NCBI RefSeq assembly: GCF_051200825.1
Contig: NZ_CP195158.1
Span: 3,038,001 to 3,102,000, forward strand
Direction: 5' to 3'
Origin: Formosa sp030427735
Lineage (GTDB): Bacteria; Bacteroidota; Bacteroidia; Flavobacteriales; Flavobacteriaceae
DNA: 64,000 nucleotides
Shown here in pieces: positions 1-8,495 of the stretch; position 1 is the stretch's first letter; every line of letters begins with the position of its first letter. Below the pieces are notes generated by a model. The model saw only the letters and a program-made list of their open reading frames with translations. It was not told the origin of the DNA and did no database searches. Both the position numbers and the translations under genes were made by a program.

Positions 1-2057
1 CCACTCAACGCTTTGGAATCCCGATGGGTTACGGAGGTCCTCACGCTGCTTATTTTGCTACAAAAGAAACTTATAAGCGTGATATTCCTGGACGTATTAT
101 TGGAGTTACAAAAGACTTAAACGGTAATCGTGCGCTACGTATGGCCCTACAAACCCGCGAGCAGCACATTAAACGCGATAAAGCAACCTCTAACATTTGT
201 ACAGCACAAGTATTATTAGCAGTTATGGCTGGTATGTACGCCGTTTACCACGGCCCAAAAGGCTTAGAGTTTATTGCAAACACTGTTCATTTTAAAGCTT
301 CAGCAGTATCAGAAGCCTTAAAAACACTAGGTTTTAAACAAAGTAACACAAACTTCTTCGACACTATAAAAGTTGAAGCCGATGCCGAAAAAGTTAAAAC
401 CTTAGCCGAACAAAAAGAAATCAATTTCTTTTACCCACATACCGATGCAGTAACCATCGCTATAAACGAAACTACGTCTGTATCAGACCTGAACGACATA
501 ATAGCCATTTTTGCTGAAGTCGCTCAAAAAGAAACCATTATTATTGATGCCTTAACAGAAGTTAATAACATTCAGGAGGACTTAAAACGTAACTCTGCAT
601 TTTTAACCGAAAGTGTATTTAACACATACCATTCGGAAACCGAATTGATGCGTTATATCAAAATGCTAGAGCGTAAAGATCTATCTTTAAATCACTCGAT
701 GATTTCTTTAGGATCTTGTACCATGAAATTAAATGCGGCTTCAGAAATGCTACCTTTAAGTTGGGCTAACTGGGGAAGCATCCACCCTTTTGCTCCAATA
801 GAGCAAGCGCAAGGTTATCAAACCGTTTTAAAAGCATTAGAAGATCAATTAACAGAAATCACAGGTTTTGCTGCCACTTCGTTACAACCAAATTCTGGAG
901 CACAAGGTGAGTACGCCGGATTAATGGTAATAAAAGCATATCACGAATCTCGTGACGATCATCATAGAAATATCTGTTTAATCCCTTCGTCTGCTCACGG
1001 TACCAATCCTGCAAGTGCAGTTATGGCAGGTATGAAAGTAGTCGTAACAAAATCTACTGCCGAGGGCAATATAGATGTCGACGATTTACGCGAAAAAGCA
1101 GAATTACATAAAGACAACCTATCGTGTTTGATGGTAACATACCCATCCACACACGGTGTTTACGAATCGGCAATTAAAGAAATCACAAAAATCATTCACG
1201 ATAACGGTGGCCAAGTGTATATGGATGGCGCAAACATGAATGCCCAAGTTGGATTAACCAACCCGGGTAACATTGGTGCCGATGTGTGTCACTTAAACCT
1301 ACACAAAACCTTTGCTATCCCACATGGTGGTGGTGGTCCAGGTGTAGGTCCTATATGTGTTGCCAAACAATTAGTGCCATTTTTACCAGGCAACCCTGTT
1401 ATAAAAACAGGAGGCGAGCAGGCTATAAAAGCCATCTCTGCAGCTCCTTTTGGATCGTCTTTAGTATGTTTAATTTCTTATGGCTATATTAAAATGTTAG
1501 GCGCTCAAGGTTTACTAGACGCTACTAAAACAGCCATCTTAAACGCAAACTATATTAAAAGCCGTTTACAAGGGCAATTCGACACCTTGTACTCTGGCGA
1601 ATGTGGTCGTGCTGCTCACGAAATGATTGTAGACTGTCGCCCATTTAAAGCCAATGGCATAGAAGTTACCGATATAGCCAAACGTTTAATGGATTACGGC
1701 TTCCACGCACCTACAGTTTCTTTCCCTGTAGCAGGAACTTTAATGATAGAACCAACAGAAAGTGAAAGCAAACAAGAAATGGATCGTTTTTGCGATGCAA
1801 TGATTGCCATTAAAAAGGAAATAGATAACGCCTCTAAAGATGAGACTAACAATGTTTTAAAAAATGCACCTCATACTTTAGACATGTTAACGTCTAGCAC
1901 ATGGGACTTCCCTTACTCTAGAGAGACTGCAGCTTTTCCATTAGACTATGTAAAAGACAATAAATTCTGGCCATCGGTTAGACGTGTAGACGATGCCTAT
2001 GGCGACAGAAATTTAATCTGTACGTGTGCTCCTATAGAAGACTATATAGAAGCTTAA
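1..2057 (+). CDS. gcvP: Glycine dehydrogenase (decarboxylating), P-protein, 5'-truncated by window edge
   Basis: The P-protein of the glycine cleavage system decarboxylates glycine with pyridoxal phosphate and passes the aminomethyl group to the lipoyl H-protein. The frame is open from the first base (codons begin at base 3), so an internal ATG at 24 is not the start. About 685 C-terminal residues are present, against roughly 950 in the single-chain bacterial enzyme, so the N-terminal quarter lies outside the window. The PLP-binding lysine sits in the motif NLHKTFAIPHGGGGPG, with the Lys codon at 1305-1307, followed by the usual glycine-rich loop. The C-terminal DRNLICTCAPIEDY tail is typical of the family. 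The gene ends before a long inverted repeat that probably terminates it. The identification is secure. Confidence 0.96.
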   Translation, partial: TQRFGIPMGYGGPHAAYFATKETYKRDIPGRIIGVTKDLNGNRALRMALQTREQHIKRDKATSNICTAQVLLAVMAGMYAVYHGPKGLEFIANTVHFKASAVSEALKTLGFKQSNTNFFDTIKVEADAEKVKTLAEQKEINFFYPHTDAVTIAINETTSVSDLNDIIAIFAEVAQKETIIIDALTEVNNIQEDLKRNSAFLTESVFNTYHSETELMRYIKMLERKDLSLNHSMISLGSCTMKLNAASEMLPLSWANWGSIHPFAPIEQAQGYQTVLKALEDQLTEITGFAATSLQPNSGAQGEYAGLMVIKAYHESRDDHHRNICLIPSSAHGTNPASAVMAGMKVVVTKSTAEGNIDVDDLREKAELHKDNLSCLMVTYPSTHGVYESAIKEITKIIHDNGGQVYMDGANMNAQVGLTNPGNIGADVCHLNLHKTFAIPHGGGGPGVGPICVAKQLVPFLPGNPVIKTGGEQAIKAISAAPFGSSLVCLISYGYIKMLGAQGLLDATKTAILNANYIKSRLQGQFDTLYSGECGRAAHEMIVDCRPFKANGIEVTDIAKRLMDYGFHAPTVSFPVAGTLMIEPTESESKQEMDRFCDAMIAIKKEIDNASKDETNNVLKNAPHTLDMLTSSTWDFPYSRETAAFPLDYVKDNKFWPSVRRVDDAYGDRNLICTCAPIEDYIEA

Positions 2058-2092
2058 AACGATTTTGAACATCGTAAAATAACAACTTTTTA

Positions 2093-2158
2093 AATTGCCT
2101 TTAGTGTAATTGTTGCTATCTTATTAGCAGTAAACAAACTCACTAAAGGCAATTTTCA
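2093..2158 (+). terminator. Perfect 14-bp inverted repeat after gcvP
   Basis: The arms AATTGCCTTTAGTG (2093-2106) and its exact complement (2141-2154) enclose a 34-nt loop, and the right arm runs into a T-rich stretch just before the ATG at 2163. It probably ends the gcvP transcript. The long loop and the closeness to the next start codon leave a regulatory role for the following gene possible. Confidence 0.6.
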
Positions 2159-2162
2159 TTTT

Positions 2163-3221
2163 ATGAACATAAAAATAACAGGCACAGGAAGTTACATCCC
2201 TTCAGAAATTATAAAAAATGAAGGTTTCGAGCATCATACTTTTTTAAATGATGATGGCAGCAATTTTAAAAATGACAATACTGTCATAATTGAAAAATTT
2301 AAATCGATTACTGGCATTTCTGAACGTCGTTATGTGAAACCAGAAATTAACTCATCAGACATCGGGTTCTTTGCCGCCGAAAAAGCCATCAACAATGCTG
2401 GCATCGATCCTGAAACCTTAGACTATATTATTTTCGCACACAACTTTGGCGATGTTAAAAAAGGATCTATACAAAGCGATGTCCTTCCGGGGTTAGCCGC
2501 GCGTGTGAAACATCTACTACGTATTAAAAATCCAAAATGTGTCGCTTACGATATTTTGTTTGGATGTCCTGGTTGGATTGAAGGCGTTATTCAAGCGCAA
2601 GCCTTTATAAAAGCAGGTATGGCCAAACGTTGCCTAGTGATTGGATCGGAAACCCTATCTCGTGTTATCGATAATCATGATCGCGATGCCATGATTTTCT
2701 CGGATGGTGCTGGCGCAGCCATTATTGAAACCACAACAGAAAATGGTGGTATTTTAGCGCATGCCACAGAAACTTACACCTACGAGGAAGCATTCTATTT
2801 GTATTACGGAAAAACCAATAATAAAACAATTGACTCTGACACCCATTATATAAAAATGGATGGTCGTAAAATTTACGAATTTGCACTTAAACATGTGCCA
2901 TCTGCAATGCAATCGTGTTTAGAACAAAGTGGCGCCGACATAAAAGATGTAAAAAAAATATTCTTACATCAAGCTAACGAAAAGATGGATGAAGCCATTT
3001 TAAAACGTTTTTACCGTTTATACCGCACCGAAATTCCAGAACACATCATGCCAATGAGTATTAACACCCTCGGCAACAGTTCGGTAGCCACAGTACCTAC
3101 GCTTTTTGATATGGTTCGCCACAACAAATTAAAAAACCATACCCTTAACCTGGGTGATGTTGTTATATTTGCAAGCGTTGGTGCTGGCATGCACATAAAC
3201 GCCATAGTTTATAGGTATTAA
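2163..3221 (+). CDS. 3-oxoacyl-ACP synthase III (KAS III/FabH-like) family protein
   Basis: This is a thiolase-fold condensing enzyme of 352 residues. The catalytic triad of the KAS III family is visible: Cys135 in LFGCPGW, His in FLHQANEKMDEA and Asn in NTLGNSSVATVP. Such enzymes condense an acyl-CoA with malonyl-ACP. The N-terminal third (for example VKPEINSSDIGFFAAEKA) is typical of the FabH-like proteins common in Bacteroidota that exist beside a canonical FabH, so the natural substrate cannot be named. The ATG start lies 8 nt after the long inverted repeat. The gene ends one base before the convergent LamG gene. Fold and catalytic residues are secure; the exact pathway (general fatty acid or a special lipid) is open. 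Confidence 0.88.
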   Translation: MNIKITGTGSYIPSEIIKNEGFEHHTFLNDDGSNFKNDNTVIIEKFKSITGISERRYVKPEINSSDIGFFAAEKAINNAGIDPETLDYIIFAHNFGDVKKGSIQSDVLPGLAARVKHLLRIKNPKCVAYDILFGCPGWIEGVIQAQAFIKAGMAKRCLVIGSETLSRVIDNHDRDAMIFSDGAGAAIIETTTENGGILAHATETYTYEEAFYLYYGKTNNKTIDSDTHYIKMDGRKIYEFALKHVPSAMQSCLEQSGADIKDVKKIFLHQANEKMDEAILKRFYRLYRTEIPEHIMPMSINTLGNSSVATVPTLFDMVRHNKLKNHTLNLGDVVIFASVGAGMHINAIVYRY

Positions 3222-3222
3222 C

Positions 3223-6200
3223 TTATCTTTTCAAAGCAAAATGTGATGTATAATGTTGATTATTCAATCCATCAAAATACATTATAAGGTACCAATAATC
3301 ATTTGAAGGCATATCAACTCCTCTATAAGTTCCATCCCATTTATCATTTTCAGGAGTTAAAGTTTTCAATAATTTTCCATACCTATCAAAAATATATAAG
3401 GTATAAACACAATTATTTGATATAACTTCTAAATTCCAAAAATCATTATAACCGTCATTGTTAGGCGTAAAAAACTTTTTTGTTTTAAAGCATAACGTAT
3501 TTTCATTAATACAATTCAAATCAACTTGACCTAAATCATCCGAACAACCTGTACCAACTTCTTCCACCGTGATACTCCCATAAAGTCCCGATGGTAACCC
3601 TGTCAAAACTATCTCCCCATTTGAATCTGAAAATATCGTCACCGATTGGCTTGTGCCATCATTGTAGCTAACGGTATACTCCATGTTTACTGATAATCCG
3701 CCAATGGCTATAACACCGTCATTGGAACTACAATCTGTAGGATTGATTGATGTTATAGTCGCCTCTAAATCTGGGGACAAAAGCTCTACTTGGCCTAAAT
3801 CATCCGAACAACCTGTACCAACTTCTTCCACCGTGATACTCCCATAAAGTCCCGATGGTAACCCTGTCAAAACTATCTCCCCATTTGAATCTGAAAATAT
3901 CGTCACCGATTGGCTTGTGCCATCATTGTAGCTAACGGTATACTCCATGTTTACTGATAATCCGCCAATGGCTATAACACCGTCATTGGAACTACAATCT
4001 GTAGGATTGATTGATGTTATAGTCGCCTCTAAATCTGGGGACAAAAGCTCTACTTGGCCTAAATCATCCGAACAACCTGTACCAACTTCTTCCACCGTGA
4101 TACTCCCATAAAGTCCCGATGGTAACCCTGTCAAAACTATCTCCCCATTTGAATCTGAAAATATCGTCACCGATTGGCTTGTGCCATCATTGTAGCTAAC
4201 GGTATACTCCATGTTTACTGATAATCCGCCAATGGCTATAACACCGTCATTGGAACTACAATCTGTAGGATTGATTGATGTTATAGTCGCCTCTAAATCT
4301 GGGGACAAAAGCTCTACTTGGCCTAAATCATCCGAACAATCTGCACCGACTTCTTCCACCGTGATACTCCCATAAAGTCCCGATGGCAACCCTGTCAAAA
4401 CTATCTCCCCATTTGAATCTGAAAATATCGTCACCGATTGGCTTGTGCCATCATTGTAGCTAACAGTATACTCCATGTTTACTGATAATCCGCCAATGGC
4501 TATAACACCGTCATTGGAACTACAATCTGTAGGATTGATTGATGTTATAGTCGCCTCTAAATCTGGGGACAAAAGCTCTACTTGGCCTAAATCATCCGAA
4601 CAATCTGCACCGACTTCTTCCACCGTGATACTCCCATAAAGTCCCGATGGTAACCCTGTCAAAACTATCTCCCCATTTGAATCTGAAAATATCGTCACCG
4701 ATTGGCTTGTGCCATCATTGTAGCTAACAGTATACTCCATGTTTACTGATAATCCGCCAATGGCTATAACACCGTCATTGGAACTACAATCTGTAGGATT
4801 GATTGATGTTATAGTCGCCTCTAAATCTGGGGACAAAAGCTCTACTTGGCCTAAATCATCCGAACAATCTGCACCGACTTCTTCCACCGTGATACTCCCA
4901 TAAAGTCCCGATGGTAACCCTGTCAAAACTATCTCCCCATTTGAATCTGAAAATATCGTCACCGATTGGCTTGTGCCATCATTGTAGCTAACAGTATACT
5001 CCATGTTTACTGATAATCCGCCAATGGCTATAACACCGTCATTGGAACTACAATCTGTAGGATTGATTGATGTTATAGTCGCCTCTAAATCTGGGGACAA
5101 AAGCTCTACTTGGCCTAAATCATCCGAACAATCTGCACCGACTTCTTCCACCGTGATACTCCCATAAAGTCCCGATGGTAACCCTGTCAAAACTATCTCC
5201 CCATTTGAATCTGAAAATATCGTCACCGATTGGCTTGTGCCATCATTGTAGCTAACGGTATACTCCATGTTTACTGATAATCCGCCAATGGCTATAACAC
5301 CGTCATTGGAACTACAATCTGTAGGATTGATTGATGTTATAGTCGCCTCTAAATCTGGGGACAAAAGCTCTACTTGGCCTAAATCACTCGAACAACCTGT
5401 ATTATTATCAATTATCATAATTGCATCATAAACACCTTCAGGCAATCCGATTATTTCAATTACTCCTGAATCATCAGATTGCAAATTATGTGTTACTGTT
5501 TCTCCTAAATAATCATAAGTAATTGTATAATTCGTATTGAATTCTAAATTTGATATTACAATACTACCATCATTTAATCCACATTCAGTTAAATTGGTAA
5601 AGGCAATTGAGCTTATTAAAGTTGATGAAAGCAATTCAGCAATATTTTCATCTGTGAGTGCTCGGTCCCAATATCTAAAATCATCAATGGCTCCTTTAAA
5701 ATAATTTGCAGGAACACCTAATGTCCTATCATGCCTTCCTATACACCCTGGCAAATCTGAATATTGTAACTCTCCACCCGAACCTGAATAACTGCCTCCA
5801 TTTTCAATACAATCAAAATAAATTCTCATATCGTTTGCGGAATTAACTATTACAATTATTTGATGCCAATTATTAACATCAATAGCAGAATTAGTTACAT
5901 ATGATCTTCTTGTTGAAGAAACATAACTATATGAACCATCACCATAATTAACGGCGTAGTTACCAGTTGATGCTTGTGAGTTAAAAAAAACCCCTGTATT
6001 TCTATCTTCCTCAAAAGAAGTATTAAACACTTCTCTGTCTTCTGAAGAATTACTATCATATCTAATCCAAAATGAAAAAGAAACAGGTAAATCAGGTTTC
6101 AACTCTTGTATATTAGGAAAATTCACATAATCATTAATTCCATCAAAATAAATTGCAGAATCAGAATTACCAAATCTGTCATTAATAAAAGTTCCTCCAA

Positions 6201-6339
6201 AATTGTCACCATGATTTCCATTCGAACTTGAATCATTTGTATCTCCATTAAAACGATAATAAAGCAATAAATTATCAGTTAAGCTTTGAGAAAACATGCT
6301 AGAACATACTAAAAAGAAAATTATATTTATGATCCTCAT
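3223..6339 (-). CDS. Secreted LamG-domain repeat protein with T9SS type B sorting domain
   Basis: This is a 1038-residue cell-surface or secreted protein. A signal peptide (residues 1-18, ending SMFSQS) is followed by a concanavalin A-like LamG domain at about 20-235, with the hallmark FDGINDYVNF and DDFRYWDRALTDENI segments. One divergent repeat follows, then seven nearly identical 88-residue repeats (each starting DLEATITSINPTDC and carrying two cysteines). The last 90 or so residues are a gliding-motility-associated C-terminal domain (FFTPNNDGYNDFWNLE ... IFDRYGKLL ... WDGTYRGVDMPSNDYWY), the type B signal for the type IX secretion system. LamG domains often bind glycans and the repeats look like a stalk, so an adhesin is likely but unproven. 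It is divergent from the FkbM gene and convergent with the KAS gene. Confidence 0.9.
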   Translation of the reverse strand: MRIINIIFFLVCSSMFSQSLTDNLLLYYRFNGDTNDSSSNGNHGDNFGGTFINDRFGNSDSAIYFDGINDYVNFPNIQELKPDLPVSFSFWIRYDSNSSEDREVFNTSFEEDRNTGVFFNSQASTGNYAVNYGDGSYSYVSSTRRSYVTNSAIDVNNWHQIIVIVNSANDMRIYFDCIENGGSYSGSGGELQYSDLPGCIGRHDRTLGVPANYFKGAIDDFRYWDRALTDENIAELLSSTLISSIAFTNLTECGLNDGSIVISNLEFNTNYTITYDYLGETVTHNLQSDDSGVIEIIGLPEGVYDAIMIIDNNTGCSSDLGQVELLSPDLEATITSINPTDCSSNDGVIAIGGLSVNMEYTVSYNDGTSQSVTIFSDSNGEIVLTGLPSGLYGSITVEEVGADCSDDLGQVELLSPDLEATITSINPTDCSSNDGVIAIGGLSVNMEYTVSYNDGTSQSVTIFSDSNGEIVLTGLPSGLYGSITVEEVGADCSDDLGQVELLSPDLEATITSINPTDCSSNDGVIAIGGLSVNMEYTVSYNDGTSQSVTIFSDSNGEIVLTGLPSGLYGSITVEEVGADCSDDLGQVELLSPDLEATITSINPTDCSSNDGVIAIGGLSVNMEYTVSYNDGTSQSVTIFSDSNGEIVLTGLPSGLYGSITVEEVGADCSDDLGQVELLSPDLEATITSINPTDCSSNDGVIAIGGLSVNMEYTVSYNDGTSQSVTIFSDSNGEIVLTGLPSGLYGSITVEEVGTGCSDDLGQVELLSPDLEATITSINPTDCSSNDGVIAIGGLSVNMEYTVSYNDGTSQSVTIFSDSNGEIVLTGLPSGLYGSITVEEVGTGCSDDLGQVELLSPDLEATITSINPTDCSSNDGVIAIGGLSVNMEYTVSYNDGTSQSVTIFSDSNGEIVLTGLPSGLYGSITVEEVGTGCSDDLGQVDLNCINENTLCFKTKKFFTPNNDGYNDFWNLEVISNNCVYTLYIFDRYGKLLKTLTPENDKWDGTYRGVDMPSNDYWYLIMYFDGLNNQHYTSHFALKR
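3531..5378 (-). repeat. Seven tandem 264-bp repeats inside the LamG gene
   Basis: The phrase CTAAATCATC recurs at 3531, 3795, 4059, 4323, 4587, 4851 and 5115 with exact 264-bp spacing (88 codons), and a variant occurs at 5379. The copies differ at only a few sites. The three at 3531, 3795 and 4059 share a GTGC-coding junction and AACGGTATAC. Those at 4323, 4587 and 4851 share a GADC-coding junction and AACAGTATAC. The one at 5115 combines GADC with AACGGTATAC. This block pattern indicates recent duplication or gene conversion. Confidence 0.97.
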
Positions 6340-6421
6340 TTATATATTTTTGTATTATGCAATAGTAAAAACAACTACTTATTTTGTTTAAATTACTAAC
6401 CAATTATTTTAAGAATGTATT

Positions 6422-6429
6422 TATCTTTG
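6422..6429 (+). promoter_or_regulatory. -7 promoter box TATCTTTG for FkbM gene
   Basis: An exact match to the Bacteroidota TAnnTTTG element lies 18 nt before the ATG at 6448. No TTG is seen at the usual -33 distance, so only the -7 half is supported. Confidence 0.5.
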
Positions 6430-6447
6430 TAAAATACTAAAACAAGT

Positions 6448-7347
6448 ATGGATTTAATTTATAGGATTATTTATCACCCAAAAATAAATTTTCTTTTTAG
6501 AAACATTAATTATTTCTTGAAAGATTTATTTTTAAATAAAATCAAAATACCTCCCTCTGGAATAATAAACATAAAAACAGATTCTGGGTATCTAAAAATG
6601 GCTACGAATCAAACTAGTTATTTAACTCAATTATTATTTTGGAATGGATACAAGGAATTTGAGTATTCAGACATTTTTGAAAAAATATCTAAAAACATTG
6701 ATATCTTTTTAGATATTGGTTCAAATATAGGCTACTATTCTATATTAGCTTCAAAATCAAATCCAAAAATCAAAGCTTATGCCTTTGAACCTGCAATTGG
6801 CCCAAAATATTATTTGAAGAAGAATATCGAATTAAATCACTTTCAAAACAACATCAAACTTCTTGATTTTGCAATATCAAATTCAACTGGAGAAATAGAT
6901 TTTTATGAAGTTCAAAATAAGAAATATAAATACCTAAAACACAATCTAGCAGGTGAAGGCAATGCAGGCACAAAAACAAAATCCAGGAACTTTGTGTTGA
7001 ACAAAGTAAAATCTACAACCCTAAGTAATTTTATTAAATGTAACGACCTAAAAAAGATTGATTTAATTAAAATTGACACAGAAGGAACAGAAACTATTAT
7101 TTTAAATTCTGGATTAAGTGAGATAAAAAAATTCGAGCCAATTGTTATTTGCGAAACCTTGTTCAACACAATTGAAAATGAATTGGAAGACATTTTCAAT
7201 CAATTAAATTACGTGTTTTATAACCATACACCTAAAGGACTAATAAGAGTAAAAACAATTAAAAGAGAGGTTGATGATGGAATTAGGAATTGTTTTTTTA
7301 TCCCAAAATCGAAAATTCATTTAATTTCAGAATTTGTCGTTTATTGA
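6448..7347 (+). CDS. FkbM family SAM-dependent methyltransferase
   Basis: This 299-residue class I methyltransferase has motif I at about 86-97 (FLDIGSNIGYYS), the acidic ribose-binding FEP segment near 114, and the FkbM signature KIDTEGTE at 208-215. FkbM enzymes usually O-methylate sugars or polyketides, often in surface polysaccharide loci, so glycan methylation is a reasonable inference. The coding sequence is visibly more AT-rich and lysine/asparagine-rich than valS or gcvP, which suggests horizontal acquisition. It is divergent from the LamG gene. Its TGA stop overlaps the likely TTG start of the next glycosyltransferase, so the two could be translationally coupled and work on the same glycan. 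The acceptor cannot be deduced. Confidence 0.88.
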   Translation: MDLIYRIIYHPKINFLFRNINYFLKDLFLNKIKIPPSGIINIKTDSGYLKMATNQTSYLTQLLFWNGYKEFEYSDIFEKISKNIDIFLDIGSNIGYYSILASKSNPKIKAYAFEPAIGPKYYLKKNIELNHFQNNIKLLDFAISNSTGEIDFYEVQNKKYKYLKHNLAGEGNAGTKTKSRNFVLNKVKSTTLSNFIKCNDLKKIDLIKIDTEGTETIILNSGLSEIKKFEPIVICETLFNTIENELEDIFNQLNYVFYNHTPKGLIRVKTIKREVDDGIRNCFFIPKSKIHLISEFVVY

Positions 7348-8195
7348 ATTTTTACATCGTCATTCCCGCACACAACGAAGCCGATTCGATAGCTCTAACT
7401 TTAGAATCTTTAGCGAGCCAAACCTTAGTCCCCAAACAATTGGTGGTCGTTAACGATCATTCCACAGACGACACTCAGGCGATAGTCGAATCATTCATAA
7501 AAAAACATCCATGGATTTCCATTGTAAATAATCATTCTTCAGATGAACATTTACCAGGTTCTAAAATCATCAATGCATTCAACAAGGGTTTACAAACTTT
7601 AAACGAAGATTACGATGTAATATGTAAATTTGATGCCGATTTAATTTTCCCGAAAAATTACCTAGAACAGCTCGCACAACATTTTTCTGCCAATCCGCGC
7701 TTAGGTATGGCCGCTGGATTTTGTTATATTGAAAAGGATAACAATTGGATTTTAGAAGATTTAACTAATAAAGACCACATTCGTGGCGCTTTAAAAGCTT
7801 ACAGAAAGCAGTGTTTTAAAGATATCGGACAATTAAAACCTGCTATGGGTTGGGATACGGTAGACGAGCTGTTGGCTAAGTTTTATAATTGGGAGCTACT
7901 TACCGACGAATCCCTGCATGTAAAACACCTTAAACCAACAGGGGCGAGTTACAATAAAAGCTCCAAATACATGCAAGGCGAAGCTATGTACAAAATGCGC
8001 TACGGACTGACCATAACCGCCATTTCGGCTTTAAAACTCGCTGTAAAAAAGAAAAACCTCAGCCTTTTTAACGATTATATGGCTGGGTATTTTAAAGCCA
8101 AAAAAGAAAACCTCATACCTTTAGTAACCACAGAACAAGGCGCATTTATTAGAAAACTGCGTTGGGATGGCATGTTGAAAAAGTTTGGATTTTGA
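7344..8195 (+). CDS. Glycosyltransferase family 2 protein
   Basis: This is a GT-A fold transferase of 283 residues. It begins at once with the family nucleotide-binding strand (YIVIPAHNEADS, residues 4-15), followed by VVVNDHSTDDT and the metal-binding D97-A-D99 in CKFDADLIFP. The start is taken as the TTG at 7344 because homologous domains begin at this strand. The upstream in-frame ATG at 7290 would add 18 residues encoded entirely inside the FkbM gene. The TTG overlaps the FkbM stop (TTGA). A role in surface glycan synthesis is inferred from the family. Codon use resembles the housekeeping genes, unlike the FkbM gene before it. Confidence 0.85.
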   Translation: MNFYIVIPAHNEADSIALTLESLASQTLVPKQLVVVNDHSTDDTQAIVESFIKKHPWISIVNNHSSDEHLPGSKIINAFNKGLQTLNEDYDVICKFDADLIFPKNYLEQLAQHFSANPRLGMAAGFCYIEKDNNWILEDLTNKDHIRGALKAYRKQCFKDIGQLKPAMGWDTVDELLAKFYNWELLTDESLHVKHLKPTGASYNKSSKYMQGEAMYKMRYGLTITAISALKLAVKKKNLSLFNDYMAGYFKAKKENLIPLVTTEQGAFIRKLRWDGMLKKFGF

Positions 8196-8261
8196 GACTT
8201 ATTTGGGTTAAGGATAATAATTTGATAGTAATAACAACTTCATCTGTTATATAAATAATGT

Positions 8262-8284
8262 GACTCTGAATTGAATTCAGAGTG
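8262..8284. repeat. REP-like palindrome 1
   Basis: The arms ACTCTGAA (8263-8270) and TTCAGAGT (8276-8283) surround a 5-nt loop (TTGAA) and are followed by GACGA. It shares its architecture (8-bp arms, 5-nt loop, flanking GACG) with four other palindromes in the window. Confidence 0.75.
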
Positions 8285-8320
8285 ACGAATCTCAAACTAA
8301 AAACAATGTAAAAATTACCT

Positions 8321-8350
8321 ACGTCATGCTGAACGTGTTTCAGCATCACA
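8321..8350. repeat. REP-like palindrome 2
   Basis: The arms ATGCTGAA (8326-8333) and TTCAGCAT (8339-8346) flank the loop CGTGT, preceded by ACGTC. It lies between glycosyltransferase and valS with two sister copies. Confidence 0.75.
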
Positions 8351-8419
8351 CAAAAAGCTAATAAATTTTTCTATAATGAGAGTCTGCAACGAATCCCGAT
8401 TGAAGACAACTCTAAAGAA

Positions 8420-8455
8420 AAAACACCTCAACATTATCTACTGAGGTGTTTTCTA
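8420..8455. terminator. Intrinsic terminator between glycosyltransferase and valS
   Basis: The stem AAAACACCTCA (8420-8430) pairs with TGAGGTGTTTT (8442-8452) over an 11-nt loop, with A-rich and T-rich flanks on the two sides. It can therefore serve both converging genes. The rest of the 300-nt gap holds the three REP-like palindromes and no gene. Confidence 0.8.
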
Positions 8456-8465
8456 TTTTATCGTA

Positions 8466-8492
8466 AGACTCTGAAACAAGTTCAGAGTGACG
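8466..8492. repeat. REP-like palindrome 3
   Basis: The arms ACTCTGAA (8468-8475) and TTCAGAGT (8481-8488) flank the loop ACAAG, followed by GACGT. It ends 4 nt from the valS stop codon. Confidence 0.75.
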
Positions 8493-8495
8493 TTA

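Noticed and set aside
3531..5378. Possible CRISPR array or satellite
   Set aside because: The 264-bp units are in frame and encode 88-residue protein repeats with no spacers.
3223..7347. Integron or transposon carrying the adhesin and FkbM genes
   Set aside because: No recombinase, target-site duplication or terminal inverted repeat was visible at the borders; only composition and layout suggest insertion.
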